A stretch of DNA of 34,231 bases from an uncultured Verrucomicrobiota bacterium (lineage in GTDB: Bacteria > Verrucomicrobiota > Verrucomicrobiia > Limisphaerales > CAIMTB01). Position 1 is the stretch's first letter. Every line of letters starts with the position of its first letter. The notes beneath the pieces are model-generated. The model was not told where the DNA came from, did not search any database, and saw nothing but the letters and a program-made list of their open reading frames with translations. Shown here piece by piece: positions 7,669 through 16,070 of the stretch. The translations under genes and the position numbers were made by a program. The stretch lies in assembly GCA_903844265.1 (NCBI GenBank), contig CAIMTB010000591.1, positions 1 through 34,231 of the forward strand, in the 5' to 3' direction.

Positions 7669-9192
7669 CTAGCCGACGATTTTCCTGTGGGCTGCGAAGG
7701 CTGGGCGGAGGGTGCGGCTGAGTTCGTCCTGGATCGATTGGAGCTGCTCGTAGGCTTCGAGATTCTCCTTCCGCGGCGCGGTCGTCTCTGCTGTGTTGAG
7801 CGTGACGAAGGTGTCGGTGAGTTCCTCGATGCGGATTTTTTCGCCGCGGCTTCGGCGCCAGCACCAGAGCGCCTGGAGGGCGGCGCCGTAGGCGGCACCC
7901 TCGGCGACCTTCAACGTGACGACCTCGGCATTGAAGACATCGGCCATGATCTGGCGCCAGAGCTTGGACTTCGCGCCACCGCCGGTGGCACGGACCTGCG
8001 TGGCCTTGACCCCGAGCGCAGCGAGGCGCCGCAGGCCGTAGTTCATCCCGAGCGTCACGCCTTCCATGGATGCGCGGGCGAAGTGCTGGGCGGTGAATGT
8101 TTTTGGGCGTGCACCGAAGAAGACGCCGGTGCCATCGGGGACGTTGGGGGTACGTTCGCCTTCGAGGTAGGGGAGCAGCAGCAACCCGTCGGAACCGGCC
8201 GGGGCTTTCGCGGCTGTTTTCTCGAACGCGGCATGGTCGAGTTTGAAGTCCCGTCGGACCATTTCGGTCGCGACCGTGACGTTCATGGTGCAGAGGAGGG
8301 GGAGCCAGCGGTTGGTGGAATCGCAGAACGCGGCGATCTCGCCGTTGGGATCGATGACGGGTTTCTCGGTGCAGGCGTAGATTGTGCCGCTGGTGCCGAA
8401 GCTTGCGGTGATGACGCCTGCGCGGGTGTTGCCGGTGCCGATGGCGCCCATCATGTTGTCACCGCCGCCTGCGCTGACGAGGACGCCGGGGGCCAGGCCG
8501 AGGTCGGTGGCGGTTTGGGTGGACAGTTGGCCTGCGGGTTCGTCGCTGGCCGAGAGTGTGGGGAGCTTGCCCATCAACTCCGGGTCGATGGCGTTGATCG
8601 CGGCTTCGCACCACCGGCGGCGGCGGACGTCGACGAGGGCGGTGCCGGAGGCGTCGCCGAATTCCATGAAGCGGTTTCCGGTGAGCCACCAGTTCAGGTA
8701 ATCGTGCGGGAGAAGGACCGTGGCGAGGCGCTCGTAGTTCCTGGGTTCGTGTTTCTTGAGCCAGAGGATTTTTCCGGCCGTGAATCCCGGGAGCACGGCA
8801 TTGCCGATGGCCTTGATGGCGGCGCGCTGTCCGCCGAGGGCGGCGGTGATCTCGGCGCATTCCTCGGCGGTGCTGGTGTCGCACCACAGTTTCGCGGGGC
8901 GGATGACCTGGCCTTTTGCGTCGAGCGGGACGAAGCCGTGCTGCTGGCCGCTGACACCGATGGCCACGACTTCGCCGGACTTGGCTTTCGCGGATTTCAA
9001 CGCGCCGCGAATGGACTTGGCGGTGGCATCCACCCAGATCGCGGGGTCCTGTTCCTTGTGGCCGGCGGGCAGGTCCGGGAGGAGGTCGTAGCCCTCCGAT
9101 GCGGAACCGAGGACCTTGCCGGACGTGGCGTCGACGACGACCGCCTTGGTGGATTGTGTGCCGGAATCGATACCGATCAGCAGGGTTCTCAT
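7669..9192 (-). CDS. xylB: Xylulokinase (FGGY-family sugar kinase)
   Basis: Phosphorylates D-xylulose to xylulose 5-phosphate in the cytoplasm, feeding the pentose phosphate pathway. The 507 residues match the family length. Phosphate-binding GIDSGTQSTKA is at 7-17, SGQQHG at 81-86, the catalytic-base Asp is D245 in GGGDNMMGAIG, and the C-terminal adenosine motif is TGGGAKSKLWRQIMADVF. The ATG at 9192 was chosen because MRTLLIGIDSGTQS is the canonical N-terminus; an open extension to 9375 overlaps the upstream gene. It lies 62 bases downstream of the ADP-ribosylglycohydrolase-like gene on the same strand, so the two may be cotranscribed. No xylA is in view. Another pentulose or hexulose is possible as substrate, but xylulose fits best. 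Confidence 0.9.
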   Translation of the reverse strand: MRTLLIGIDSGTQSTKAVVVDATSGKVLGSASEGYDLLPDLPAGHKEQDPAIWVDATAKSIRGALKSAKAKSGEVVAIGVSGQQHGFVPLDAKGQVIRPAKLWCDTSTAEECAEITAALGGQRAAIKAIGNAVLPGFTAGKILWLKKHEPRNYERLATVLLPHDYLNWWLTGNRFMEFGDASGTALVDVRRRRWCEAAINAIDPELMGKLPTLSASDEPAGQLSTQTATDLGLAPGVLVSAGGGDNMMGAIGTGNTRAGVITASFGTSGTIYACTEKPVIDPNGEIAAFCDSTNRWLPLLCTMNVTVATEMVRRDFKLDHAAFEKTAAKAPAGSDGLLLLPYLEGERTPNVPDGTGVFFGARPKTFTAQHFARASMEGVTLGMNYGLRRLAALGVKATQVRATGGGAKSKLWRQIMADVFNAEVVTLKVAEGAAYGAALQALWCWRRSRGEKIRIEELTDTFVTLNTAETTAPRKENLEAYEQLQSIQDELSRTLRPAFAAHRKIVG

Positions 9193-9254
9193 GGGCGCTA
9201 TGGGGGCAGTCTCGGCCGAGGTCGGGTGGCCGCCAAGCGGTTTTCGCGAATCCG

Positions 9255-10535
9255 TCACTCCTGGACCACTGGGCGTGAGCGGGCTTGCCGACGCATCCGG
9301 TCGAGGAGGGAGCATTCGTCCTCGAGGTCCACCTCGTAATCGGCCTTCAACCGTGCTGCGACGGCCTCCCGCCATTCGGTGCGGAACAGGCTGGTGCCGT
9401 GGAGCGCGCCGATGAACGCGCCCGCGAGTTGCGCGAATGAATCCGTGTCATGTCCCCATTCGAGCGTCAGCTGCAGCGCGGCCAGCGGGTCGAACTCGGC
9501 GAGCGCGAGGCATCCGAACGCGACGACGAACGGGACCGCCGCCTCCCATTTCATCGTCTCGCGGAAGCCGTTCTCGAGGACGGCGAAGAATCTGCCCGGG
9601 TGATGGTCTGCGTCGTCCGCGAGCTTGAGCGCGAGATCGAGCCAGCGATCGACAGACCGGGTCGTCGACCGGATCCTGCCGTACTCGAAGGGGTCGGTGT
9701 CGCGCATCGACGCGAAGATCGCGTCCCAGGCTTTCTTCGGGGATTCGGGGTCGAGGGGGGTGATGAGCGCGGTGGAGAGGCCTGCGACCAGGGAGGCGTT
9801 GAGATCCTTCCCGAATCCGTTGTCGAAGAAGCCCAGGTTCCACGCGGCGAGGTAGGCGCGTTCGGGTTGGCCAGGAAACAAGGCTGCCAGCGGAAGAAGC
9901 GTCATCTGGCCGCAGAAGGTGGGCAGTCCCTGCCACATCCGCTCGGGTGGCCTGGCCTTGGTCAGGTCGCGTTCGCCGAGAATCCAGCGTGCAGCGAACT
10001 GCCATTCGGCGAGCCAATCGGCCGCGAGCACCTGATATTCGGTGTTCCTGCGGATGGAGGCGCGTTTCGGCCAATCCAGATAGGCCGTGGCGAGTTCGCG
10101 GGGGCCGAGGTTGGTCCCCTTGTTCTCGGCCGTGTGGAGTGCATCGAGCAGGATGAGCTTGTGGCGGGTGTCGTCGGTGATGGTGCCCGGCTCGGCGTCG
10201 GGGTTCCAGTGGGCGTACGACTCCGGCCTGGGTCGGATGCCGGCGTAGGATCTCAACTGTAATCTTTTCGCGGTGGCTGCCTTGGCGGAGCCGTCGAGAA
10301 TCTCGTCCTCCTTCCAGATCCTGGGTGGGGTGGGGAGTTGTTGGACGGCTTCGCGCGCTTGAGACCCGATGGGGCCACCGAGGGCGTCGCCGAGGGCGGA
10401 GCCAAACATCAGCCCGCGGGTGCGGTCGCGGAGATCGACGGGTTTCGGCGGGTTGGCGGATCGCGCGATCGACGGGGCGAGGGCGATGGCCCCGAGGGAG
10501 GCGGTGATGAACTGGCGGCGGCGCATCGGTTTCAT
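9255..10535 (-). CDS. Tat-exported ADP-ribosylglycohydrolase-fold protein
   Basis: A 426-residue protein. The N-terminus is a twin-arginine signal (MRRRQFITASLGAIALAPSIARSA), so it probably acts outside the cytoplasm. The body is the all-helical ADP-ribosylglycohydrolase family fold. GLMFGSALGDALGGPIGSQ opens the domain, TDDTRH near residue 118 carries acidic metal ligands, and WGHDTDSFAQLAGAFIGALHG at 360-380 is the second metal site. These are the binuclear Mg/Mn ligands of the family. Exported members are common in Verrucomicrobia and Planctomycetes as far as I recall, and their substrates are mostly unknown. I chose the ATG at 10535, just before the Tat motif; the frame continues to 11555 but only as a shadow of the divergent gene. 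Fold assignment is firm, enzymatic role open. Confidence 0.85.
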   Translation of the reverse strand: MKPMRRRQFITASLGAIALAPSIARSANPPKPVDLRDRTRGLMFGSALGDALGGPIGSQAREAVQQLPTPPRIWKEDEILDGSAKAATAKRLQLRSYAGIRPRPESYAHWNPDAEPGTITDDTRHKLILLDALHTAENKGTNLGPRELATAYLDWPKRASIRRNTEYQVLAADWLAEWQFAARWILGERDLTKARPPERMWQGLPTFCGQMTLLPLAALFPGQPERAYLAAWNLGFFDNGFGKDLNASLVAGLSTALITPLDPESPKKAWDAIFASMRDTDPFEYGRIRSTTRSVDRWLDLALKLADDADHHPGRFFAVLENGFRETMKWEAAVPFVVAFGCLALAEFDPLAALQLTLEWGHDTDSFAQLAGAFIGALHGTSLFRTEWREAVAARLKADYEVDLEDECSLLDRMRRQARSRPVVQE

Positions 10536-10625
10536 GAGGTTAGGATGTTGACTGGAGCCCTGTCTCTCTCTTCGGGATGGTGTGGTTGGGGGGAGCCGGT
10601 GTTGAATCGTGCTGTTCCCACGACC
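10536..10625. other. Divergent intergenic region
   Basis: A 90-base gap between the start codons of two divergent Tat-signal genes. It must hold promoters for both directions. A TTGACT at 10549-10554 resembles a -35 box, but no matching -10 box follows at the right distance. Confidence 0.3.
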
Positions 10626-11525
10626 ATGCCTGCCATTTTTCATCAACCGGTCAATCGCAGATCGTTCCTCAAGTTCTCCGCCCTCGGCGCCGCGGTGGTC
10701 GCCTCCGGATGCCATGGCCCGGGTCTGGGAACGGCGCGTTCGGGAGCGGGCCGTTTCCGGGTGGCGCTGATTTCGGATACGCACGTTCCGGGCGATCGGG
10801 TGAACGGTTACCGCGGGTTCAATCCGTGGGAAAACCTCCAGCGCATCGTGCCTCAGATCGAGGCTGCGCGACCCGAGGCGGTGGTGCACTGCGGTGACGC
10901 CGCGCGGCTTGAGGGCAAGCCCGCGGATTACGTCGAAGTGAAGTCGCTCCTCGCGCCGCTCGCCGCGCGGGTCCCGGTCTACATCGCGATGGGCAACCAC
11001 GATGATCGCGCGAATTTTCTCGCGGCGATTCCACCGCCGTCCGGTGCGGAGCCGATCGTGAAGGACCGCCACATCGTGGTGGTGGAACATCCGGTCGTCC
11101 GCCTCGTGGTCCTCGATTCGCTCCTGACCACCAACAAGACACCGGGCTTCCTGGGGTTGGCCCAGCGCGAATGGCTCCAGAAGTTCTTGTCCATTCGCCG
11201 CGACCGGCCGGTGGTGGTCTTCGTTCATCACACGCTCGGGCCTGCGGACGGGGAGTTGCTCGACGCCGAGCGGTTCTTCGCGGTGCTCAAGCCGCACCGC
11301 CACGTGAAGGCCGTGTTCTATGGCCATTCCCACGTGTGGGAACGCAAGGACCGCGGGCACCTCCGCCTCGTGAACCTCCCCGCCGTTGGCTACAACTTTG
11401 ACGACAAGCAGCCCGTCGGATGGGTCGGTGCGGAATTCCATCCGCGCGGGGTCGATCTCACCCTGCACGCGTTTGGTGGCAACCGGGGCGAGGACGGCCG
11501 TGGTTTCCAGGTGGCGTGGAGTTGA
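10626..11525 (+). CDS. Tat-exported metallophosphoesterase, probable lipoprotein
   Basis: A 299-residue calcineurin-type phosphoesterase. The N-terminus has a twin-arginine signal (NRRSFLKFSALGAAVVASGC) ending in a lipobox-like ASGC, so the mature protein probably begins at lipid-modified C29. Metal ligands follow the family order: D51 and H53 in SDTH, D91 in CGD, GNHD at 123-126, VFVHHT, and GHSH near residue 235. All di-metal ligands are present. Substrate could be a phosphodiester, a nucleotide or a phosphoprotein; nothing visible decides. The start at 10626 puts the RR motif at residues 11-12; longer frames upstream look non-coding. It is divergent from the ADP-ribosylglycohydrolase-like gene and convergent with the propeller gene, with large inverted repeats after its stop. 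Confidence 0.88.
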   Translation: MPAIFHQPVNRRSFLKFSALGAAVVASGCHGPGLGTARSGAGRFRVALISDTHVPGDRVNGYRGFNPWENLQRIVPQIEAARPEAVVHCGDAARLEGKPADYVEVKSLLAPLAARVPVYIAMGNHDDRANFLAAIPPPSGAEPIVKDRHIVVVEHPVVRLVVLDSLLTTNKTPGFLGLAQREWLQKFLSIRRDRPVVVFVHHTLGPADGELLDAERFFAVLKPHRHVKAVFYGHSHVWERKDRGHLRLVNLPAVGYNFDDKQPVGWVGAEFHPRGVDLTLHAFGGNRGEDGRGFQVAWS

Positions 11526-11529
11526 GTAA

Positions 11530-11628
11530 CCTCCGTGGTCGATGCGCCGTGCCATGACGGAGGGTCGCGCTCATTCCTCGACGCCGTCTCCCGGGTTGCC
11601 TGTCCGGCGGTTGCGTGCGCGACCCTCC
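11530..11628. repeat. Overlapping inverted repeats between convergent genes
   Basis: GGAGGGTCGCGC at 11559-11570 is perfectly complementary to GCGCGACCCTCC at 11617-11628 (12 bp, 46-base spacer, with a nested CGCCG/CGGCG stem inside). The same GGAGG arm can instead pair upstream: CCTCCGT at 11530-11536 with ACGGAGG at 11557-11563. The two pairings exclude each other. There is no T tract on either side, so this is not a standard intrinsic terminator. Confidence 0.7.
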
Positions 11629-11650
11629 ATGGATGCGGCGTGGTGCCGCG

Positions 11651-13003
11651 TCAGTGGGCGGGTGTCCCGATGCAGTAGAGCGCGCGGTCGGTTCGCAGGA
11701 AGAGATGACCTTCGGCCACCGCAGCGCTGGCCATGTGGGAACCCTCGAGCGTGTTGCGCGCGAGCACCTCGAATTTCGGCCCCGGCTTGACCACGGACGT
11801 GACGCCGTCGCGGTCGTGGAAATAGAGGCGGCCGTCGGCGAAGGTCGGGGACGCGGCGAAATTCCCACCGAGCCGTTCCTGGTAATTTTCGCGGCCGGTC
11901 TTTGCGTCGAGGCAGGTGAGCAACCCGCCGGAGTCGCTGACGAAATACAGTTCGTCGCCCACGAGGATCGGCGACGGCGTCTGCGGCACGCCGCGTTTCC
12001 AGCGCCACACGATCCCCGGCGGTTGCGATCCGTCGTATTTCACCGCGATCATCTCGGAGCGCGAGAAGCCCGTGGATAGGAAGATCATGCCGTGGCCGAG
12101 GACGGGGCGGGGGACGTTCGAGAATCCGAGCGCGCCGTAGCTGAGTTTCCATCGCTCCGATCCGGTCAGCGGGTCGTACGAATAGAGCCAGTCGGCGGCC
12201 GGGGAGAGGAGTTCCACCTGCCCGCGGTACTGGGCGACCAGCGGTGTGCCGTAGGCTTTCCTCATCTGGGGACCCGGGTGCATCGCGCCGCTGCGCGCGG
12301 TCTGCCACGCGAGTCTTCCCGTGTTCCTGTCGAGGGCGGCGATGGACTGCGAATCGCTGCCGTCGCAGTGGAAGATGACGAAGTTGTTCCAGACGACAGG
12401 CGAACTGCCGGGACCGTTCTCGTGCATGAGATGGAGGTCGCGGTTGGTCCAGAGGATCGCGCCCGTCCCGGCGTCGAGGCAGGCCGTGCCGAAGGTGCCG
12501 AAGTGTGCGAGGACGCGGTCGCCATCGATCACGGGTGTGGGCGAAGCATAGGTGTTCTGCTGGTGGACCCACTGCGGATCACTCTCACGGAAGAGTTCGA
12601 TGTCGTGCTGGATGCCGCCGGTCCGGGTGTCGAGGCAGACGGCGTGAAGCCGGACCTCGCCGAGGATGTTCAGCGGTTGTCCGCCGGTATCGGCCTTCTT
12701 GCGGCGCTCGACGTCCTCCGGTTTGGCCGGTGTCTCGATCGAGGTCGTGATCCAGATCCGGCCCGAGGAAATCACGGGTGAGGAGTGGCCGTGGCCGGGG
12801 ATCGGGGTTTTCCAGAGGATGTTTTCGGTCTCGCTCCATTGGAGGGGCAACCCGCTCACCGAGGCGAGGCCCTGGCCGTCGGGTCCGCGCCATTGCGGCC
12901 AGACGTCGGGGGGCGGCACGGCCGCGTGGCTCGAACGCAGGCCCGCGAAGGGCGCGGTGAGAACAAGGGCGTAGGCGAGAAACAACCGCATCGGCCGCGA
13001 CAA
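11651..13003 (-). CDS. Secreted PQQ-like beta-propeller protein
   Basis: A 450-residue protein with an N-terminal signal peptide (MRLFLAYALVLTAPFAGLRSSHAA) and a series of beta-propeller blades of the PQQ-dehydrogenase-like type. Blade cores such as ASPTPVIDGDRVLAHFG, AACLDAGTGAILW-like strands, SIAALDRNTGRLAWQTA and LLTCLDAKTGRENY are clear. The WPQWRGPDGQG motif at 35-45 opens a large Planctomycete/Verrucomicrobia family that is usually annotated as PQQ-binding-like. A true quinoprotein dehydrogenase is longer (about 550 or more) and has a disulfide and acidic catalytic residues that I do not see. It is more likely a binding or structural propeller. The start could also be the internal Met at 12991. 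Function unknown. Confidence 0.85.
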   Translation of the reverse strand: MSRPMRLFLAYALVLTAPFAGLRSSHAAVPPPDVWPQWRGPDGQGLASVSGLPLQWSETENILWKTPIPGHGHSSPVISSGRIWITTSIETPAKPEDVERRKKADTGGQPLNILGEVRLHAVCLDTRTGGIQHDIELFRESDPQWVHQQNTYASPTPVIDGDRVLAHFGTFGTACLDAGTGAILWTNRDLHLMHENGPGSSPVVWNNFVIFHCDGSDSQSIAALDRNTGRLAWQTARSGAMHPGPQMRKAYGTPLVAQYRGQVELLSPAADWLYSYDPLTGSERWKLSYGALGFSNVPRPVLGHGMIFLSTGFSRSEMIAVKYDGSQPPGIVWRWKRGVPQTPSPILVGDELYFVSDSGGLLTCLDAKTGRENYQERLGGNFAASPTFADGRLYFHDRDGVTSVVKPGPKFEVLARNTLEGSHMASAAVAEGHLFLRTDRALYCIGTPAH

Positions 13004-13121
13004 CTACGTGAGTCGGGGCCGGCAGGGAAGTCGGGAATGGGACAGCCGGAGCTCTCCGGGGTTTCACGGGTGCACGGCAGAATCGCTTCGGCCACTCCCC
13101 GGGGCGCCGGCCTTTGGCTGT

Positions 13122-15866
13122 TCACTGATTTGTTGACACACGGAACTCGTATCTTCCGGAGCCCAGGGAATACACCGCCACGCCCGGTTCGCGGCGTTCG
13201 GCGGCGCGCGCCGGCGTGCAGCGCACCCGTGCCGACGGACCCGCCGGCACGAACACCGTCGCCTCGGTGTTGGCAGGGAGATCCACTCTCATGACCCACT
13301 CCTTCCTCTGCTTCCACCAGCCCACCGCTATCCGCCCACGCACCGTCTCAACCCTGGCCTCCACCCGACCCACGGAATCAGGGACGAAAGGACGGATCAC
13401 GATGTGCCGGAAGCCGGGCCGGGCTTCGTCCGGTTGGATCCCTGCCAGCACACGATAAAACCATGCATCGATGCTCCCCATCATCACGTGGTTGTGGGAT
13501 CCGTGGAGATCCCAGAATTCTGAGAGCGTGTTCCTCCCTCCTTCCAGCATGTGCGCCCAGCTCGGATAGCCCGTCTGCGTGGCCAGTGCAAAAGCCGCAT
13601 CGGGCCGTCCGCTGTCGGTCAACGCATCGACCAGGTATTTCGCACCGAGCACGCCGACGTCGAAGTGGCCGCCGTGCCGCTCGAGATCGGCGAGGATGTT
13701 GTCCAACACGGCGGGCCGCTCCGTCTCCTCGGCGAGCCCGAGGACCAGGGGCAGTGCGTTGCCGAATTGTGTCTCCGGCTCGAAGTGCTGCCCACCCGGA
13801 TGGAGATAGGCTTGGCGGAACGCGGAGCGTATTTCACGCGAGAGAGACTCGTATCGTGCCGCCTCATTCGTTCTTTCCAGCACCCGCGCCGCCTTGCCGG
13901 CGATGGTCGCATCCAGGAAGTAGAACGCCGTGGTGACCGACGGTGGGTCGCCCTCCTTCCATCCCTCCACGATGGATCCCCAGTCCCCGATCCAGTACCG
14001 CGGCAGCACGTGATTCGTCGCCTGGGTCCCGAGGTGGTCCACGTACCGCGACAACGCATCGAAGTGTTCCCCGAGAAACCGCCTGTCCCCGTGGTGCCGG
14101 AAGAACTCCCACACCATGACCGGATAGGCGCTGCTCCAGACCGGGTCCGGTTCCTCCGCGGTGTACGGACGCGGGGACACGATGGAGATGTCGCCGTCGG
14201 CGGGGTTCTGGTTGAACCGGATTCCTTCCAGCCATTGCCGTTGAAAGAGCGCGACGTCGAAGTTGTAGAGCGCCTCCTCGGCCGTCACCAGGGCGTCTCC
14301 CATCCACCCCAGCCGTTCATCCCGCTGCGGGCAGTCGATCGGGTAGCCCATCATGCAGCTCCGCTGTGACCACACGGTGGCCTCGTGGATCCGGTTGATG
14401 AGCCCGTGGTCGGAGGCGAAGGAACCGGTACGCGCGCATGCCGTGTGAACCACGCATCCCAGGACGTCCCCCAGCGCAGGTGTCCCCGGGTATCCGGTGA
14501 TCTCCACGTACCGGAATCCGTGGAAGGTGAAGCGGGGCTCATAGGTCTCGCGCCCTTCTCCCTTCAGTACGTACACGTCCGTCGCCAGGGCGCGTTCGTT
14601 GCTCCCCGTGTCCAGCGTGCCGTCGGGATGCACGTCCTCCGCGTAACGCATCGTGACCCGCGTGCCGCGCGGACCCGACACCCTGAGCCTTACCCAACCG
14701 GCGAAATTCTGGCCGAGATCAAACACATGAACCCCGGGTCGCGGCGTGCGAATCCCGACGGGGCGGAGGTGCTGCGTCACTCGGATCGCGGGCATGAGGT
14801 GGGACACCAGGGCCCCGCCCGGTGCCTCGACGACCGTTGCGGTCCGCCAGTCGCGTTCGCTGTGGCCGCGCTTGTCCCAGCCTGGGCTTTCCTGTGTGGC
14901 GTCGTACTCCTCCCCGTCATAGACACAGGCCGACAGGATCGGCCCGGGCTTTGTCTTCCATGTTCCGTCGGTGCCGATCGTGGAGGTCGAGCCGTCATCG
15001 TATTCGACATGGATCTGCAGGCGGGCCCGGGGCGATCCGAACCACTGCATACGGTAGGGTTCCCACCATTTCATCGCGGGATTGAACCAGCCATTTCCCA
15101 GGATCAATCCCAGCGCGTTTGTCCCCGGCTCCAGGAAGGGCGTCAGGTCACAGGTGTCATAAAGGACCCACTTCCGGTAATTGCTCTTGGCCGGGGCGAG
15201 AACCCGGTCGCCCACGCGCCGGCCATTGCAGTGGAGTTCGTAGTATCCGAGTCCTGTCACGAAGGCGCGTGCGCGGCGGATGCCCTGGCGAAGTTCCACT
15301 TCCTTGCGCAGGAGCACCGATCGCGGATTCACCTGGACGCTTCCTGTCACGGATGTCAGCTCGTTCGTGCTCCGGAAGAAGCCGTGCGGGGGCCTGGGTT
15401 CGCGCGCCGGCCCCGCGCCGATCCAGTCCGCCGTCCAATCCTCGGCCCGCAACAAACCCATCTCCCACTGCCCGGCATCGCTCCACCGTGACGCGGTTCC
15501 CGTGTCGTCCCAGATCCGCACTTTCCAGTGACACTGCATGCCCGACGCCAAGGGGGCGCCCTCGTAGGTGATGTGCGCGGACTCTCCAGTCCGGACGATG
15601 CCGGAATCCCAGAGATCAACCCTTCCCTCCTGCAGTCGTTTGGCTGATGAACTGACCAGGATGCGGTAGGCTGACTGGCGCTGATCGTGGTCCTTCGACA
15701 GGAGAACCCAGCTCAACTGGGGCCGCGGCGACTCGACCCCCATCGGGTTCTCGGCGTACTCGCACCGCAGTTGCGCCGGTTCCATCGATGCGACCCGCGC
15801 GCTGGCCGGGGAACCGGCCGCGAGCGCGAAGAGAACGATGATCACCGAGGAGTGGACCCAGCGCAT
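13122..15866 (-). CDS. Secreted alpha-L-rhamnosidase, glycoside hydrolase family 78
   Basis: Releases terminal alpha-L-rhamnose from plant or microbial polysaccharides and glycosides. The 914-residue precursor begins with a signal peptide (MRWVHSSVIIVLFALAAGSPASA). Fibronectin-like and beta-sandwich N-terminal domains follow (SPRPQLSWVL, then the LRKEVEL segment). The (alpha/alpha)6 catalytic domain carries the family signature CPQRDERLGWMGDA at about 511-524 with its acidic residues, and the second signature EFWDLHGSHNHVMMGS near 780-800. A C-terminal beta domain closes the protein. Length is typical of the family. I chose the ATG at 15866 because it starts the signal peptide; the frame is open to 16040. 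A hairpin touches the start codon. No rhamnose catabolism genes are nearby. Confidence 0.93.
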   Translation of the reverse strand: MRWVHSSVIIVLFALAAGSPASARVASMEPAQLRCEYAENPMGVESPRPQLSWVLLSKDHDQRQSAYRILVSSSAKRLQEGRVDLWDSGIVRTGESAHITYEGAPLASGMQCHWKVRIWDDTGTASRWSDAGQWEMGLLRAEDWTADWIGAGPAREPRPPHGFFRSTNELTSVTGSVQVNPRSVLLRKEVELRQGIRRARAFVTGLGYYELHCNGRRVGDRVLAPAKSNYRKWVLYDTCDLTPFLEPGTNALGLILGNGWFNPAMKWWEPYRMQWFGSPRARLQIHVEYDDGSTSTIGTDGTWKTKPGPILSACVYDGEEYDATQESPGWDKRGHSERDWRTATVVEAPGGALVSHLMPAIRVTQHLRPVGIRTPRPGVHVFDLGQNFAGWVRLRVSGPRGTRVTMRYAEDVHPDGTLDTGSNERALATDVYVLKGEGRETYEPRFTFHGFRYVEITGYPGTPALGDVLGCVVHTACARTGSFASDHGLINRIHEATVWSQRSCMMGYPIDCPQRDERLGWMGDALVTAEEALYNFDVALFQRQWLEGIRFNQNPADGDISIVSPRPYTAEEPDPVWSSAYPVMVWEFFRHHGDRRFLGEHFDALSRYVDHLGTQATNHVLPRYWIGDWGSIVEGWKEGDPPSVTTAFYFLDATIAGKAARVLERTNEAARYESLSREIRSAFRQAYLHPGGQHFEPETQFGNALPLVLGLAEETERPAVLDNILADLERHGGHFDVGVLGAKYLVDALTDSGRPDAAFALATQTGYPSWAHMLEGGRNTLSEFWDLHGSHNHVMMGSIDAWFYRVLAGIQPDEARPGFRHIVIRPFVPDSVGRVEARVETVRGRIAVGWWKQRKEWVMRVDLPANTEATVFVPAGPSARVRCTPARAAERREPGVAVYSLGSGRYEFRVSTNQ

Positions 15867-15901
15867 GGAACCTAGGCTGCTCCCGGGAGGGTGCAGGTTC
15901 C
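15867..15901 (-). promoter_or_regulatory. Hairpin abutting the rhamnosidase start codon
   Basis: On the minus strand GGAACCT (15901-15895) pairs with AGGTTCC (15873-15867), which directly touches the ATG at 15866. An inner palindrome CTCCCGGGAG lies at 15880-15889, and its GGGAG is the only Shine-Dalgarno-like sequence nearby. If the stem forms, it would bury the ribosome site. The structure is seen directly; the regulatory role is inference. Confidence 0.4.
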
Positions 15902-16070
15902 AGCCAACGTGTGGATCGAGGTCGCCGGCAGGCCGCCGGCGCATGCGCTTCGAGCCCCCTGCTTTTTGCCGCGGCGAGAGCCATCCTTGATGGGCGTCCC
16001 GTCGGGCGGATGATTCGTCAGGCGCCGACGGCCACTGCAACGATTGGGGCGACTTCCGGGACGAGGTCGG

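Noticed and set aside
7486-9339. Long plus-strand open frame (617 codons) opposite the xylulokinase gene
   Set aside because: Antisense shadow of a clear xylB; low-complexity Gly/Asp/Val translation.
11327-11342. Near-palindrome TTCCCACGTGTGGGAA considered as a parS site
   Set aside because: The centre is not symmetrical and the bases encode the conserved metal-ligand region after GHSH in the phosphoesterase. Coding constraint explains it.
10536-11555. N-terminal extension of the ADP-ribosylglycohydrolase frame
   Set aside because: It runs antisense to the phosphoesterase gene; the Tat signal at 10535 marks the real start.
14385-15491. Plus-strand open frame of 368 codons opposite the rhamnosidase gene
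   Set aside because: Antisense to a well-defined GH78 gene and without recognisable motifs.
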